From: Qipengyuania_C sp046254955
GTDB lineage: Bacteria > Pseudomonadota > Alphaproteobacteria > Sphingomonadales > Sphingomonadaceae
Reading direction: 5' to 3'
Length of the DNA stretch: 64,000 nucleotides
Assembly (NCBI RefSeq): GCF_046254955.1
Contig: NZ_JBJXRG010000001.1
Coordinates: 1,426,001-1,490,000 of the forward strand
This document shows, one piece after another, positions 35,095 through 44,195 of this stretch (position 1 is the first letter of the stretch; each line of letters opens with the position of its first letter). The position numbers and the translations under genes were made by a program. Below the pieces are notes generated by a model. That model saw only the letters and a program-made list of their open reading frames with translations, ran no database searches and was not told the DNA's origin.

Positions 35095-36252
35095 ATGCGG
35101 ATACTGATAATCGGGGCCGGTCTGGGCGGGTTGACTGCAGCGATCACTTTGGCGCGGGCAGGGTTCGAAGTTTCGGTCCATGAGGCCGCGACGGAACTTG
35201 GCGAGGTGGGCGCGGGGCTCACCCTTGGCTTCGGCGCGCAGCACGTGTTCCGGGCGCTTGATTTGCAGCGCCATGTCGCCGCATCGGCTTGCCCTGCTGG
35301 TAACCCGCCCTTTGTCCATTTCCGGAGCGGTGAGATCCTGATGGGGGCAAAAGACCCGGGGCAGGGACTGCCCGATGATGGCGAGGCCAATATCGTTCGG
35401 CATATCTACCGGGTCGATCTCCAGCGAGTTCTGAGCACCGCCGCGCGCGCCGCCGGTGCGCAAATCCACACGGGCCAGCGGCTGGTGGACCTTGGGCAGG
35501 ATGCCGCGCGGGTCACGGCCGAATTTGCCGATGGCTCGTTAGCTTCAGGGGACCTCCTGATCGGGGCCGACGGCGTCAGGTCGCGGGTCCGGACGCTCAT
35601 GCGTGCAGGCGATGAACCCCGTTTCACCAATCACGTTGCTTACCGATTCCTCGTGCCGATAAAGGCGGCACGCCCTTTCTTGTCGCATGGGCGCAGCGCC
35701 ATCTTCATCGGGCCGGGTCGCACGTTCAATCGCTACACCATGGCGAAAGGCCGTATAGTCAACGGGGTTGGTTTGGTCGAAACCGACGAGCAGGCACCCG
35801 AGGGTTGGTCTCAGGAAGCTCCAATCGGCGAACTGCGCGCCGCCTTTGCAGGCTGGCACAAAGATGTGACCGGCATCATTGAGCAGGGCGGACAGGTTAT
35901 CAAATGGGGTCTGTATGACCGCGCGCCATTAGACAAATGGTCGTGGGGGCGAGTTGCCTTGTTGGGCGATGCCGCTCACGCGATGTTGCCGTTTCTCGGC
36001 CTGGGAGCGGCTATGGCAGTGGAAGACGGCTATATCCTTGGCCGTGCCTTGGAGCAGGAAGGGGGCGACATCGGCCCTGCTCTCGCGCGGTATGATTCCG
36101 CGCGGATTCCGCGAACGACGCTGGTTCAACAAGCATCGAAAGTGCAGGGCGAAGTCACCCAGTCGATCGATCCGGATGCCTTCGGTCTGGCCAAAGCACC
36201 GCTCAACAATCGCGACATGATGGAGTTCGATCCAGTCGCCGATTTCGGTTGA
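35095..36252 (+). CDS. FAD-dependent monooxygenase (aromatic-ring hydroxylase type)
   Basis: A 385-residue flavoprotein of the PHBH/UbiH class that hydroxylates a substrate with NAD(P)H and oxygen. The dinucleotide fold is RILIIGAGLGGLTAAITLARAG at the N-terminus. The second FAD motif is GDAAHAMLPFLGLGAAMAVEDG (about 289-310), and the middle RVDLQRVL and LLIGADGVRSRVR (about 160-172) match the class. It most resembles salicylate or 6-hydroxynicotinate monooxygenases, but the substrate cannot be set. The start is at MRILIIGAG (35095), with no strong ribosome site. It is divergent from the broken carotenoid oxygenase, 219 bases apart. Confidence 0.88.
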   Translation: MRILIIGAGLGGLTAAITLARAGFEVSVHEAATELGEVGAGLTLGFGAQHVFRALDLQRHVAASACPAGNPPFVHFRSGEILMGAKDPGQGLPDDGEANIVRHIYRVDLQRVLSTAARAAGAQIHTGQRLVDLGQDAARVTAEFADGSLASGDLLIGADGVRSRVRTLMRAGDEPRFTNHVAYRFLVPIKAARPFLSHGRSAIFIGPGRTFNRYTMAKGRIVNGVGLVETDEQAPEGWSQEAPIGELRAAFAGWHKDVTGIIEQGGQVIKWGLYDRAPLDKWSWGRVALLGDAAHAMLPFLGLGAAMAVEDGYILGRALEQEGGDIGPALARYDSARIPRTTLVQQASKVQGEVTQSIDPDAFGLAKAPLNNRDMMEFDPVADFG

Positions 36253-36325
36253 TCTTTAAAGAGTTATAGCGGCTCGATCGCCGCGAAGCGATGCATCTTT
36301 CCGCCATTACAAAGCGCGGGGTCGC

Positions 36326-37351
36326 TTAGGACTGCACTATGCGGCTTATGATTTCCTTGCTCTCAGCAACAGCCGCGATGCCGCGTCTCCCGTTCTCGTC
36401 GCGTTCGAGTTGGACGATGATGTCGATGACCGATGCGGCGTATTGTATGGTATCTTCGCGGGTGAGGCCGATGCCGGTCTGCATGACCATGAGTGCGAGT
36501 TGTTCGAGCGCGCCGCGCAAACTGTTCGCGTGGATGGTCGAGAAGGAGCCGGGGTGACCGGTATTGATGGCGCGCAGGAAGGAAACGCTTTCCGCGCCGC
36601 GCAGTTCGCCGAGCACGATCCGGTCGGGGCGCAGGCGCAGCGCTGCCTGGAGCAGCTCGTTCGAGGTGACCTTGGCTTCACCGAGTTCACCCTTCACGGC
36701 AACAAGGCCTACACCATTGGCGCCGGGAAGCTTGAGCTCGGGCGTATCCTCGACAAGGACGACGCGCTTGTGCTCGGGTATTTCCTGCAGCATGGCGTTC
36801 AAGAAAGTTGTCTTGCCGGTCGAGGTGCCGCCGCTGATCAGGATCGTTCGGCGCTGGCGGATCGCCTCGCGCAAGTAGGCGATTGGCTCGGCCTGTGCAT
36901 CGGGCAGGGCCCGGGGTGAAGGTGCGGTGAGCGGCCCGGCATCATAGGCATCGAGCGGCAAGTCGAGCCGGCGATGGCGGCGGATTGCCATGATCCAGTG
37001 CTCGCGGCTGGCCGGCGGTCCGCAGAACTGGATGCGCGCGCGCCCCTCATTCCCTTTGGAAGGCAAGGTCGCGCCCAATAGCGGATGCTCTCGGTTGATG
37101 CCCTGGTGGCTGACGCGCGCTACCTGTTCGGCAAGACGCTGGACCAGCTGGTCATCAATATCCGGTCGATCGATCCGCTGCATTCCCGGCTGTGACGCGT
37201 CCTCGATCCATACTTCGCCGGGGCGATTGACGAGGATCTCGGTAACGGTGTCGCGCTCTAGCCATTCGCGAAACGGCGCGAGATAGGCATCGAGATAGAC
37301 GCTGCGCTGGCCCTGTGTGCTTTCCGGAAGGGAATGGATATCTGCGGTCAT
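36326..37351 (-). CDS. virB11: Type IV secretion ATPase VirB11
   Basis: A 341-residue hexameric ATPase that powers type IV secretion from the cytoplasmic face of the inner membrane. The nucleotide site is LISGGTSTGKTTFLNAML (Walker A). VVLVEDTPELKL, the Asp box LRLRPDRIVLGELRGAE and the His box GHPGSFSTIHANS complete the family signature. The start MTADIHSLPES at 37351 sits seven bases after the virB10 stop. It is last in the virB operon, and no virD4 follows. Confidence 0.95.
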   Translation of the reverse strand: MTADIHSLPESTQGQRSVYLDAYLAPFREWLERDTVTEILVNRPGEVWIEDASQPGMQRIDRPDIDDQLVQRLAEQVARVSHQGINREHPLLGATLPSKGNEGRARIQFCGPPASREHWIMAIRRHRRLDLPLDAYDAGPLTAPSPRALPDAQAEPIAYLREAIRQRRTILISGGTSTGKTTFLNAMLQEIPEHKRVVLVEDTPELKLPGANGVGLVAVKGELGEAKVTSNELLQAALRLRPDRIVLGELRGAESVSFLRAINTGHPGSFSTIHANSLRGALEQLALMVMQTGIGLTREDTIQYAASVIDIIVQLERDENGRRGIAAVAESKEIISRIVQS

Positions 37352-37358
37352 TTGCCGG

Positions 37359-38465
37359 TCAGTCGGGCGTGACTTGGGTGAAGTCGAGGTCGCGCGCGGT
37401 GAAGATCCGGATTGGCTCGCCCTGTCGTACGCGCACCGTGGGGCCGCGGGCACCATCCTGCTGGGCCGCCGTCGCAGCCGCGCTTTGGCCTGCCCCGCCC
37501 AAGACTACCGAAGTTCCGCCCGAGGCAATCGTCGAAAGACCGCCGACGACCGAGAGCAGCATGGCCGAGCCGAAGCGCTTGAAGAAACCGTCGCCCGAGA
37601 CTTTGCCCTGAAGACCTGTCGTGCCGTCGAATCCGATCGCGGGCGAGGCCAGCTGGACTGAGGCCCCATCAGGCCGGATGAGGCGGGTCCAGATGACATA
37701 GGCGCGCTTTTGCCCGCCTTGCATGCCGCTCTGGTACTGACCGATCAGGCGACTGGAGCGCGGGACGAGGACCCTGCTGCCATCGAAGCTGCGCACATCC
37801 TGGCTGACGACTGCGCGCACGTAGCCGGGTACGTTGGTGTCGATTGCGGTCTCGAGCACGGCGGGGATCAGCGTGCCCTGCGTGACTGTGGTTTGCGGAT
37901 TGACCATCGCCTTGGCCTGCGCGGGTGCGCCGCCGACGCCGCCGATACGGCTCGCAAAATCGGAGGCTGAGCCCGTCGTGGCAGCGGCGCCTTCAGTGAC
38001 AGGAGCAGTGGCGGCGCTTGCAACGGGTAGCGAACTTGCGTCGAACACGACCGTGGGCGAGGCGTAAGGGTTGCCTGCTGGCACTAACTGCTGGGTTGGT
38101 GCGGGCGCGCCTGCCGGCGCTGCAACTGGCGCAAGCTCAGGCTGTGGCTGAACGATCGTGACCGCTTCGGACGGAATGAGGAGCGGCTCAGGCGTAGGCG
38201 CGGCCCGCTGTCCGCCCACACCCTGCGGCGGTTCGACCCGGGCGGCGTTCATGCTCCACAATGTTACCGCGCCCAAAAGGCCCACGATGGCGATACCGGC
38301 AAGCAATCCGGCCGTGTCTGACTTGCCGCCGCTGCGTGCAACAGCAGGATGGGCAACGCGGTTGGCCAGATCGGTAACATCAGGCGTTGCGGTGTCGCGC
38401 GGGTCGATATCGCTAGCAAGGCCATCGGAGGTCTTGTGCGAGGGCAGGCGCATGGCCAGTCGCAT
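37359..38465 (-). CDS. virB10: Type IV secretion core protein VirB10
   Basis: A 368-residue protein that spans both membranes and links the outer core to the ATPases. One inner-membrane helix (about 51-70, TAGLLAGIAIVGLLGAVTLW) is followed by a Pro-rich linker and the C-terminal TrbI/VirB10 domain with TQGTLIPAVLETAIDTNVPG, VPRSSRLIGQYQSG and DLDFTQ near the end. The start ATG at 38465 overlaps the virB9 stop by one base. The frame is open further upstream but only across virB9, in another frame. Confidence 0.94.
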   Translation of the reverse strand: MRLAMRLPSHKTSDGLASDIDPRDTATPDVTDLANRVAHPAVARSGGKSDTAGLLAGIAIVGLLGAVTLWSMNAARVEPPQGVGGQRAAPTPEPLLIPSEAVTIVQPQPELAPVAAPAGAPAPTQQLVPAGNPYASPTVVFDASSLPVASAATAPVTEGAAATTGSASDFASRIGGVGGAPAQAKAMVNPQTTVTQGTLIPAVLETAIDTNVPGYVRAVVSQDVRSFDGSRVLVPRSSRLIGQYQSGMQGGQKRAYVIWTRLIRPDGASVQLASPAIGFDGTTGLQGKVSGDGFFKRFGSAMLLSVVGGLSTIASGGTSVVLGGAGQSAAATAAQQDGARGPTVRVRQGEPIRIFTARDLDFTQVTPD

Positions 38466-39247
38466 CAGTTGGCTCCCATATTGGCAGCAAGGGCCGCATC
38501 GCCGCGCAGCGCACGTTCGGCGCGCGGCGGTCCTTGATTGACCAGCGTCGCCACGTCTTTCCCGGCGCGCAGCACAATCTCGCGCGGGACGCCATCGACC
38601 ACGATGGTATCGCCGCGCACGGTGAAGTTGACCGGCCCTTCGGTGCCTTCGAAATCCTTGACCAGGATCGCTGGAACGGAGCGGCCTTCGGGCCATGAAA
38701 GGTAGGTCGACCAGCCATCATCATAGCTGCGACCAGGGAGCAGGTTGGAATCCCCGGTGCCTTTCCAGGCGAAATTGAGATCGGCGGGATCGACAATCTG
38801 TTCGGGCGCGCTGGCGGCGGCGAGTTCGTCGTCATTCGCGCCTTGGGCCAGTTGCAGCGCGGCTTCGGGCTCATCCGGATAGGTGAAACGCAGCACATAG
38901 ACCGGATTGGCGCGCGGACTTGCGACGAGATCGAAAAGGTAGGTGCGCCGCGAAGTGACCACGGTCATATTGGTGCTGGCAGTCGTGGTCAGCGGCTTCA
39001 AGAACAGCAGCGTGGCGCGCTTGTTGGGGGTGACCTGCCAGCTTTGCGAATCCCCGATCGCGACGTTCTCGATCCGCTCGTCGTCGCCGAAAGCGATCGT
39101 CGCCTGGACCTTGGCCTTGCCGTCGACGCGGACGACCTGGCTCTCGTCATAGGCGAGCTCGACGAGCCGCGGATCCTGCGCCAGGGCGGGCGGGCTAGCG
39201 GCAAGAAATACGAGTGACGCCAAGGCGATAGTGGCCACGCGGGTCAT
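38465..39247 (-). CDS. virB9: Type IV secretion core protein VirB9/TrbG
   Basis: A 260-residue periplasmic protein of the outer-membrane core complex. A signal peptide (1-23, ending PPALA) precedes the N-terminal VirB9 domain (DESQVVRVDGKAKVQATIAFGDDE region) and the C-terminal domain (GKDVATLVNQG). The start overlaps the virB6 stop by four bases (ATGA). In canonical operons a VirB7 lipoprotein pairs with VirB9 and virB8 lies just upstream; neither is present. Confidence 0.93.
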   Translation of the reverse strand: MTRVATIALASLVFLAASPPALAQDPRLVELAYDESQVVRVDGKAKVQATIAFGDDERIENVAIGDSQSWQVTPNKRATLLFLKPLTTTASTNMTVVTSRRTYLFDLVASPRANPVYVLRFTYPDEPEAALQLAQGANDDELAAASAPEQIVDPADLNFAWKGTGDSNLLPGRSYDDGWSTYLSWPEGRSVPAILVKDFEGTEGPVNFTVRGDTIVVDGVPREIVLRAGKDVATLVNQGPPRAERALRGDAALAANMGAN

Positions 39248-40407
39248 GTGAACTTCTCCGTTCGGGGGGTGTTTGCAGGACGGAACCGGTTGCCGATGCC
39301 GTGCGCGCGTGATGGTGCGGCGCCGGGGTTAGACCTCGCGAGATCGGGGGTAGATGCCCGCCAGACCGCGCCAGACCTGCGCGTATCGGCGGCAGATCCG
39401 CTGTCATTGGCGGCAGGCGGCGCGGATGCCATTGCCGCAGCCGGGATGGCGCGGCCAGTTGACGCCTGGGCCGGGGAAGAATTGAGCGGTTGGACGGCGG
39501 AGGAGGCATGGCCGGTTGGGGAAGATGCCGCCTGGCCCGTTCCGGCGATTTGCTTGTCGGGCACGAGGCCGAAAACGCTCCACCCGGCCACGATCGTCCC
39601 GGCGACCTTGAGCATCATGACCATCAGCGCAGCATGCACTGCGCCGATCATGAAGAAAGCCATCGCTGCTTGCGGGTCGATCATGCCGGGCGTGGCGGTT
39701 AGTGCGGCTAGGATCGGAACAGCAAGCTCGAGCATTAGCGAGCCGCCCAGCACGACGAAGATCGGCACCACCGCGAGCATCACCAGACCTTTGAGCCAAC
39801 CGGTGAACAGGCCGCGCGTGCCGCCAAAAAGCGCCATGACCACGAATACCGGACCGATTGCGATCAGCACCGCTAGTGCGATCTTCGCGGTGACCAGCAC
39901 GCCGACGGTGCCGAGCAGGAACAGCATCGCTCCGAGCCACATCAGGCCGGGCGGCGAAAAGGCCGAGAAATCCTGCTCGCCTTGCGTTGCTTCCTGAATC
40001 GCGAGGAAGACCACATCGATCTTGGCTGCGAATGTCTGCGTCGCGGACTCGCCGCTGCCGGCAAGGATGGTCGCGAGCTGGTCGGGCGCGCCGGAGGCGA
40101 GGTTCCAGACGACGCTTTGATAGGCGATCCAGCTGGTCGCAAAGGTCAGCACCAATCCGAGCGTAATCATGCGCGGGGTGAGCGAGCGCACCGAGAGGTT
40201 TGTGCGGCCTAGCAGCAGGGTGATCGCGAAGAAGGCAATGAACAGCGTCAGAAGGATCGTGAGCGCCGTTCCCAGCGTGCCGCCCGAGGCAAACAGCCGC
40301 CCGAAGGCGCTCGCGGTCATCTCAGCCGCGGTGCAATCGACCGCGCGAAGCGCTGCGCCCACTCCGGTGCCAACTTCTGCGGCAGCCTGATCGCAGGCCG
40401 CGCTCAT
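39244..40407 (-). CDS. virB6: Type IV secretion inner-membrane protein VirB6/TrbL
   Basis: A 387-residue polytopic inner-membrane protein with at least six helices (LTILLTLFIAFFAITLLLG, IALAVLIAIGPVFVVMALFG and others). The central GPVFVVMALFGGTRGLFTGWL is typical of VirB6/TrbL, the channel component that contacts substrate. The C-terminal 120 residues are Ala/Ser/Pro-rich and probably unstructured. It overlaps virB4 upstream by four bases and virB9 downstream by four bases, leaving no room for virB7 or virB8 between B6 and B9. Confidence 0.92.
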   Translation of the reverse strand: MSAACDQAAAEVGTGVGAALRAVDCTAAEMTASAFGRLFASGGTLGTALTILLTLFIAFFAITLLLGRTNLSVRSLTPRMITLGLVLTFATSWIAYQSVVWNLASGAPDQLATILAGSGESATQTFAAKIDVVFLAIQEATQGEQDFSAFSPPGLMWLGAMLFLLGTVGVLVTAKIALAVLIAIGPVFVVMALFGGTRGLFTGWLKGLVMLAVVPIFVVLGGSLMLELAVPILAALTATPGMIDPQAAMAFFMIGAVHAALMVMMLKVAGTIVAGWSVFGLVPDKQIAGTGQAASSPTGHASSAVQPLNSSPAQASTGRAIPAAAMASAPPAANDSGSAADTRRSGAVWRASTPDLARSNPGAAPSRAHGIGNRFRPANTPRTEKFT

Positions 40408-42839
40408 TCGGCGGCCTTATCGAAGGCGAGCTCGCCCTCGTCGAGATCATTGGCTCCTGCGGGCCAGCCATGGCCGGTGAGCGCGGGATACCAGTCGGCA
40501 GGGGCATCGCCGACCGCTTCGCGCAGGAGGTCGAGCCGCCGCACGCTTTGCTCGCGCCCCGAAAGCACGGTGAGCACTTCGGGCGCGCCCGACAGGTCGA
40601 GCCGAACGACGACGCTGGCATCGCTCTGGCGAACGAGGAAGCAGCGCGAATGCGCGGGCAGCGATCGGATGACCGAGAGTTCGTGGCGTGTGAGGCCGAA
40701 GCCGTCGCAATAGTCTTCCGCGCGGGCGCGGCTGTTGGGCATGAAGATCATCGTGGCGGTCTGCTCGACAAGCGCGGTGGCGATCCGGCTTTCCAGCGCA
40801 TCGCGCGCCGACTGCGTGGCAAAGCCGACCAGGGCATTGCGTTTGCGCAAGGTCTTGAGCCAGTCGCGAATGCGCGCGGCAAACACCTCGTCGTCGAGCG
40901 CCTTCCAGCCCTCGTCGATCAGGATCATCGTCGGATCACCGTCGAGCCGTTCCTCGATCCGGTGGAAGAGATACATCATCACCGGTGTTCTGAGGCGCGG
41001 TGCTTCAAGCAGCGCGGTCATGTCGAAACCGAGCACGCGGCGGGTGAGATCGAGACTGTCGATCTCGTTATCGAACAGCCAGCCGTGTTCGCCGTCCCCG
41101 ATCCAGGCCGAAAGCCGATCGGCAAGGTCGCCCGGCTGTGGGCGGCGCGCGCCCGCGAGCAGCTCCTTGAAATGCCTGAGGCGGCGCAGCGAGGCGTCAT
41201 TGGCATAGGCAGCATCGACCGCGCCAGAAATGAGCGCCAGCTCTTCCGGGCCGCTCGCTTCGAGCAGCACGGCCAGCCAATCGCGCAGGAACGCCTTGTT
41301 GGCCGGTGTATCCGGCAGCGAAAGCGGGTTGAAGCCCGATGGCTGGCCCTGCGTTATGCGTTCATAGCGGCCCTCGATGCCGCGCACGAACAGCTCGGCG
41401 CCGCGGTCTTTGTCGAACAGGATCGTGCGCGGGGCAAACTTCTGCGCTTGCGCGGCAAGGAAGTTCATCACCACGGTCTTGCCCGATCCCGAGGGGCCGA
41501 TGACCGAGAAATTGCCCAAATCACCGTGATGGAAGTTGAAGAAGAACGGCGTCGCGCTGGTGGTCTGCAGCAGCGTGACCGCCTGGCCCCAGTGATTGCC
41601 CTCGGCTTTGCCCAGCGCAAAACCGTGGAGGCTTCCGAAGCTTGCCATATTGGCCGAAGAGATCAGCGCGCGGCGCACGATATAGCCTTCGTTGCCGGGC
41701 AACTGCGCCCAGAAGGCGGGCTCCAGATTGGTGTCCTCGCGCACCGCGATCGCACCGGTATCGGCCAGCGCGGCGGCGCAGGATGCACAGGCCTCGTCGA
41801 GCCGGGCAAGATCGCTCTCGCGCACCAGTACGGTGAGGTGATGATCGCCGAAGCCGACGCCGCCATTGCCGAGCTCGTCGCGAGCGACCAGCATGTCGGC
41901 GCGTTCGGCGGCGGCTTCCTCGTCGGCTGAGCGCAGGCGCCGGATCGAAAGGTCCATCCGCTCGCGCGCGGTCTGGCGTTCGGCGGGGGCATAGCTCTCA
42001 GAAACCACCATCTCGACCGGCAGGCGCAACAGCGCGTCAAGCATGCCGGGGCTGGTCGCTTCGGGATAATCCTTCAGGCCCAGCACGGCGCAGAAGTCCG
42101 GCTCGCCTGAACCACGCAGCTCCATCGCATCGAGCCCGAAGCTCGCGCGGCGATAGGGCAGCATCTGGCCGATATCGGTATCGCCGGCGGGCCTCCTCAC
42201 CGGCCGCATCTCGCCGTTGTAGAGCGCGCTGAGCAGTTCGAGCATCTCCGAATGGGTGCTGCGGTTCGCGCCCGCGTAATCGCCCAGCAGCTGCGCGCCA
42301 TAGGGCTGCAGCGCGGCGATGAGACCGGTTGCGGCCGATTTGAGCGAGCGCACGTCCTTGGGATCGGCTTCCGCTTCGCGCTGGCCTTTCCGGGACCACA
42401 TCCTGGCAGCGCGTTCGGCGAGACCCGCCTTGCCGCGCGCCGGGCGGCGGACCAGGGTCACGAACTGGTCGTTGATGAACAGCGATCCCGAACCGAGCCG
42501 CTCCTTCCAGCGCGCGTCGATGTGGCGGCTCAGCGGATCGGGAAATTGGCTGTCGAGCTCGACTTCGACCTTGCGGCGGATCACGTGGTGATAGAGGACG
42601 AAGCGCGCATCGAGCGTCGAGCGCAGCACCACTTCGCGGGTTGCGGCATGGGCATTTAGCGCTTCGGTGTCTTCGGTCTCAAACAGCAGGCCGGGGACCT
42701 GCATCGCTGTCATCACCGAGCCATCGCGCAGCAGGATCGTGCTCTCGTCGAGCAGGCGTGCATAAGGCAGCCGGTCGCCAGCGCGCGCTTCCTTCGCGCT
42801 CCACGCCGCTGCTCCTTTCCACTTGCTCATGCGTCCCAT
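40404..42839 (-). CDS. virB4: Type IV secretion ATPase VirB4
   Basis: An 811-residue ATPase of the inner-membrane complex, needed for pilus assembly and transport. The CagE/VirB4 N-terminal domain leads to the ATPase core with Walker A GPSGSGKTVVMNFLAAQ and Walker B MILIDEGWKALDD. The conserved FATQSARDAL motif follows. The start may be 42839 or, with better spacing to the AAAGGA site, ATG at 42830. It overlaps virB6 by four bases. Confidence 0.96.
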   Translation of the reverse strand: MGRMSKWKGAAAWSAKEARAGDRLPYARLLDESTILLRDGSVMTAMQVPGLLFETEDTEALNAHAATREVVLRSTLDARFVLYHHVIRRKVEVELDSQFPDPLSRHIDARWKERLGSGSLFINDQFVTLVRRPARGKAGLAERAARMWSRKGQREAEADPKDVRSLKSAATGLIAALQPYGAQLLGDYAGANRSTHSEMLELLSALYNGEMRPVRRPAGDTDIGQMLPYRRASFGLDAMELRGSGEPDFCAVLGLKDYPEATSPGMLDALLRLPVEMVVSESYAPAERQTARERMDLSIRRLRSADEEAAAERADMLVARDELGNGGVGFGDHHLTVLVRESDLARLDEACASCAAALADTGAIAVREDTNLEPAFWAQLPGNEGYIVRRALISSANMASFGSLHGFALGKAEGNHWGQAVTLLQTTSATPFFFNFHHGDLGNFSVIGPSGSGKTVVMNFLAAQAQKFAPRTILFDKDRGAELFVRGIEGRYERITQGQPSGFNPLSLPDTPANKAFLRDWLAVLLEASGPEELALISGAVDAAYANDASLRRLRHFKELLAGARRPQPGDLADRLSAWIGDGEHGWLFDNEIDSLDLTRRVLGFDMTALLEAPRLRTPVMMYLFHRIEERLDGDPTMILIDEGWKALDDEVFAARIRDWLKTLRKRNALVGFATQSARDALESRIATALVEQTATMIFMPNSRARAEDYCDGFGLTRHELSVIRSLPAHSRCFLVRQSDASVVVRLDLSGAPEVLTVLSGREQSVRRLDLLREAVGDAPADWYPALTGHGWPAGANDLDEGELAFDKAAE

Positions 42840-42857
42840 GTCCTTTCCGCGCGCCCG

Positions 42858-43154
42858 TCAGGCGGCGTAACTGTTGCAGCCCCAGCGCTTGTAGTTCTTC
42901 ACACGCGGGCATTTGCTGACCTTGGTCAGCCAGAGATCGAAGATGCGCGGCTCGCGCAGGCATGCGAAATAGCCCACGGTGTGGACCGCGAAGGCAGCAG
43001 GCAGCGCCCACCAGCTGCCCGTGATCAGGAACAGCTCGGTCGTCACCGCCGCGTTGATGATGAAATAGTTGTAGGTCACGCCGGCAAACATCTGCGGCCG
43101 CGTGAGCGCGCGGTGGACAGGGTGCCGCAGCAAGGGGGTGGCCGCATTGCTCAT
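42858..43154 (-). CDS. virB3: Type IV secretion protein VirB3
   Basis: A 98-residue inner-membrane protein with two adjacent helices (YNYFIINAAVTTELFLI and WWALPAAFAVHTVGYFACL). The pattern LHRALTRPQMFAGV-type start (here HPVHRALTRPQMFAGV) and C-terminal REPRIFDLWLTKVSKC are clear VirB3 marks. The start MSNAATPLL at 43154 lies two bases after the virB2 stop. An upstream in-frame ATG lies inside virB2. Confidence 0.93.
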   Translation of the reverse strand: MSNAATPLLRHPVHRALTRPQMFAGVTYNYFIINAAVTTELFLITGSWWALPAAFAVHTVGYFACLREPRIFDLWLTKVSKCPRVKNYKRWGCNSYAA

Positions 43155-43155
43155 C

Positions 43156-43455
43156 TCAGCTCGCCGCCACGCCCTGGATCCCGGCAACGATCGAGGCCGC
43201 GCCGAAGAGAATAAACACGCCGATGATCACAGTCGCGCCGAAGCGCCAGTTGAGCCGCCCGGTCAGCATCATGAAACCCACCGCGGCGACAGCCATGACC
43301 GCAACAGCGGTGGCCACATTACCGAGCAGCGTACCCTGCAGCCACATCAGCGCACCCACAATCGGGCCAGAGCCTTGCGGATCGGTCGCTTGTGCGAGCG
43401 CGGCAGACGGTGTCATCATGAGGGCGAGAAATGTCAGGCGAAGTCGGGCAAGCAT
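43156..43455 (-). CDS. virB2: Type IV secretion pilin VirB2/TrbC
   Basis: A 99-residue pilin precursor. A long signal peptide (1-22, ending SAALA) is followed by two hydrophobic helices separated by a short polar turn (NVATAVAVMAVAAVGFMML and FGATVIIGVFILFGAASIV, with TGRLNWR between). This is the VirB2/TrbC fold that forms the T-pilus or channel filament. It lies between virB1 and virB3 and is seven bases downstream of virB1. Confidence 0.92.
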   Translation of the reverse strand: MLARLRLTFLALMMTPSAALAQATDPQGSGPIVGALMWLQGTLLGNVATAVAVMAVAAVGFMMLTGRLNWRFGATVIIGVFILFGAASIVAGIQGVAAS

Positions 43456-43462
43456 CTGGTCG

Positions 43463-44053
43463 TCACTCCGTCGAATGGCTGGAGGCGGTATGGCTGGAAA
43501 GGCGGGTCATGATCGCCGCCACATAGTTCTGGGTCTCGGCGATCCGCGGAATGCCGCCCGCGCGTTCGACCCGGCCGGGCCCGGCATTATAGGCCGCCAG
43601 CGCCTTCTCGAGGTCGCCATCGAACCGGTCGAGCTGCGCGCGCAAATACCGCGCGCCGCCTTCGAGGTTGGCATAGGGATCGCGCGGATCGACGCCCAGC
43701 TCGCGCGCGGTCGCAGGCATCAGCTGCGCCAAGCCCTGCGCACCTTTGGGCGACACCGCATCGGCGCGCCAGCGGCTCTCCTGCCATACCAGCGCTTCGA
43801 TCAATGCAGGGCTGAGATCATACTTTGCCGCCAGCTCGGCGACTTTCGCGCTGTAATCAAGCGGGACCGAACGCGCGGCAAAATCGATGTCTTCAGGGGA
43901 TGCAAACGTGGAGATCGGCATGGCAGCCACCGGACCGCCGGCCACCCAGCGCGCCTTCTCGCCATCGATCTCGAGCACATCGGCAAGGGCAGGACTCGCA
44001 AATACACCGCATCCCACCAGCAGGCAGAACGAACACAACCGCGAGAGAATCAC
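43463..44053 (-). CDS. virB1: VirB1-like lytic transglycosylase
   Basis: A 196-residue periplasmic enzyme that cuts peptidoglycan strands to let the secretion channel pass. A signal peptide (1-24, ending PALA) precedes an SLT domain with catalytic Glu in ALVWQESRWRADAVSPKGAQG, then GLAQLMPATARELGV and ALAAYNAGPGRVERAGG. It is the first gene of the virB operon, so the promoter should be in 44054-44195, where I see no obvious strong motif. Confidence 0.93.
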   Translation of the reverse strand: MILSRLCSFCLLVGCGVFASPALADVLEIDGEKARWVAGGPVAAMPISTFASPEDIDFAARSVPLDYSAKVAELAAKYDLSPALIEALVWQESRWRADAVSPKGAQGLAQLMPATARELGVDPRDPYANLEGGARYLRAQLDRFDGDLEKALAAYNAGPGRVERAGGIPRIAETQNYVAAIMTRLSSHTASSHSTE

Positions 44054-44195
44054 TGCACCCTCCTCATGCCGTGAAACTTATCCCAATCCGGACGAGCGCG
44101 ACATGAAGCGCGATGAGTTATGCTCAGCGAATTCCGATTGTCCGAAGCAGTGTGGGCAAAGGCTGCGTCCTGACTGCCCCAGTCGATTGCCCTAC

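Noticed and set aside
40470..41930. Open frame of 486 codons opposite virB4
   Set aside because: virB4 has Walker motifs and operon overlaps on the other strand; this frame has none.
36326..44053. Integrated conjugative element
   Set aside because: No relaxase, coupling protein, integrase, tRNA target or direct repeats are visible; base composition matches the neighbours.
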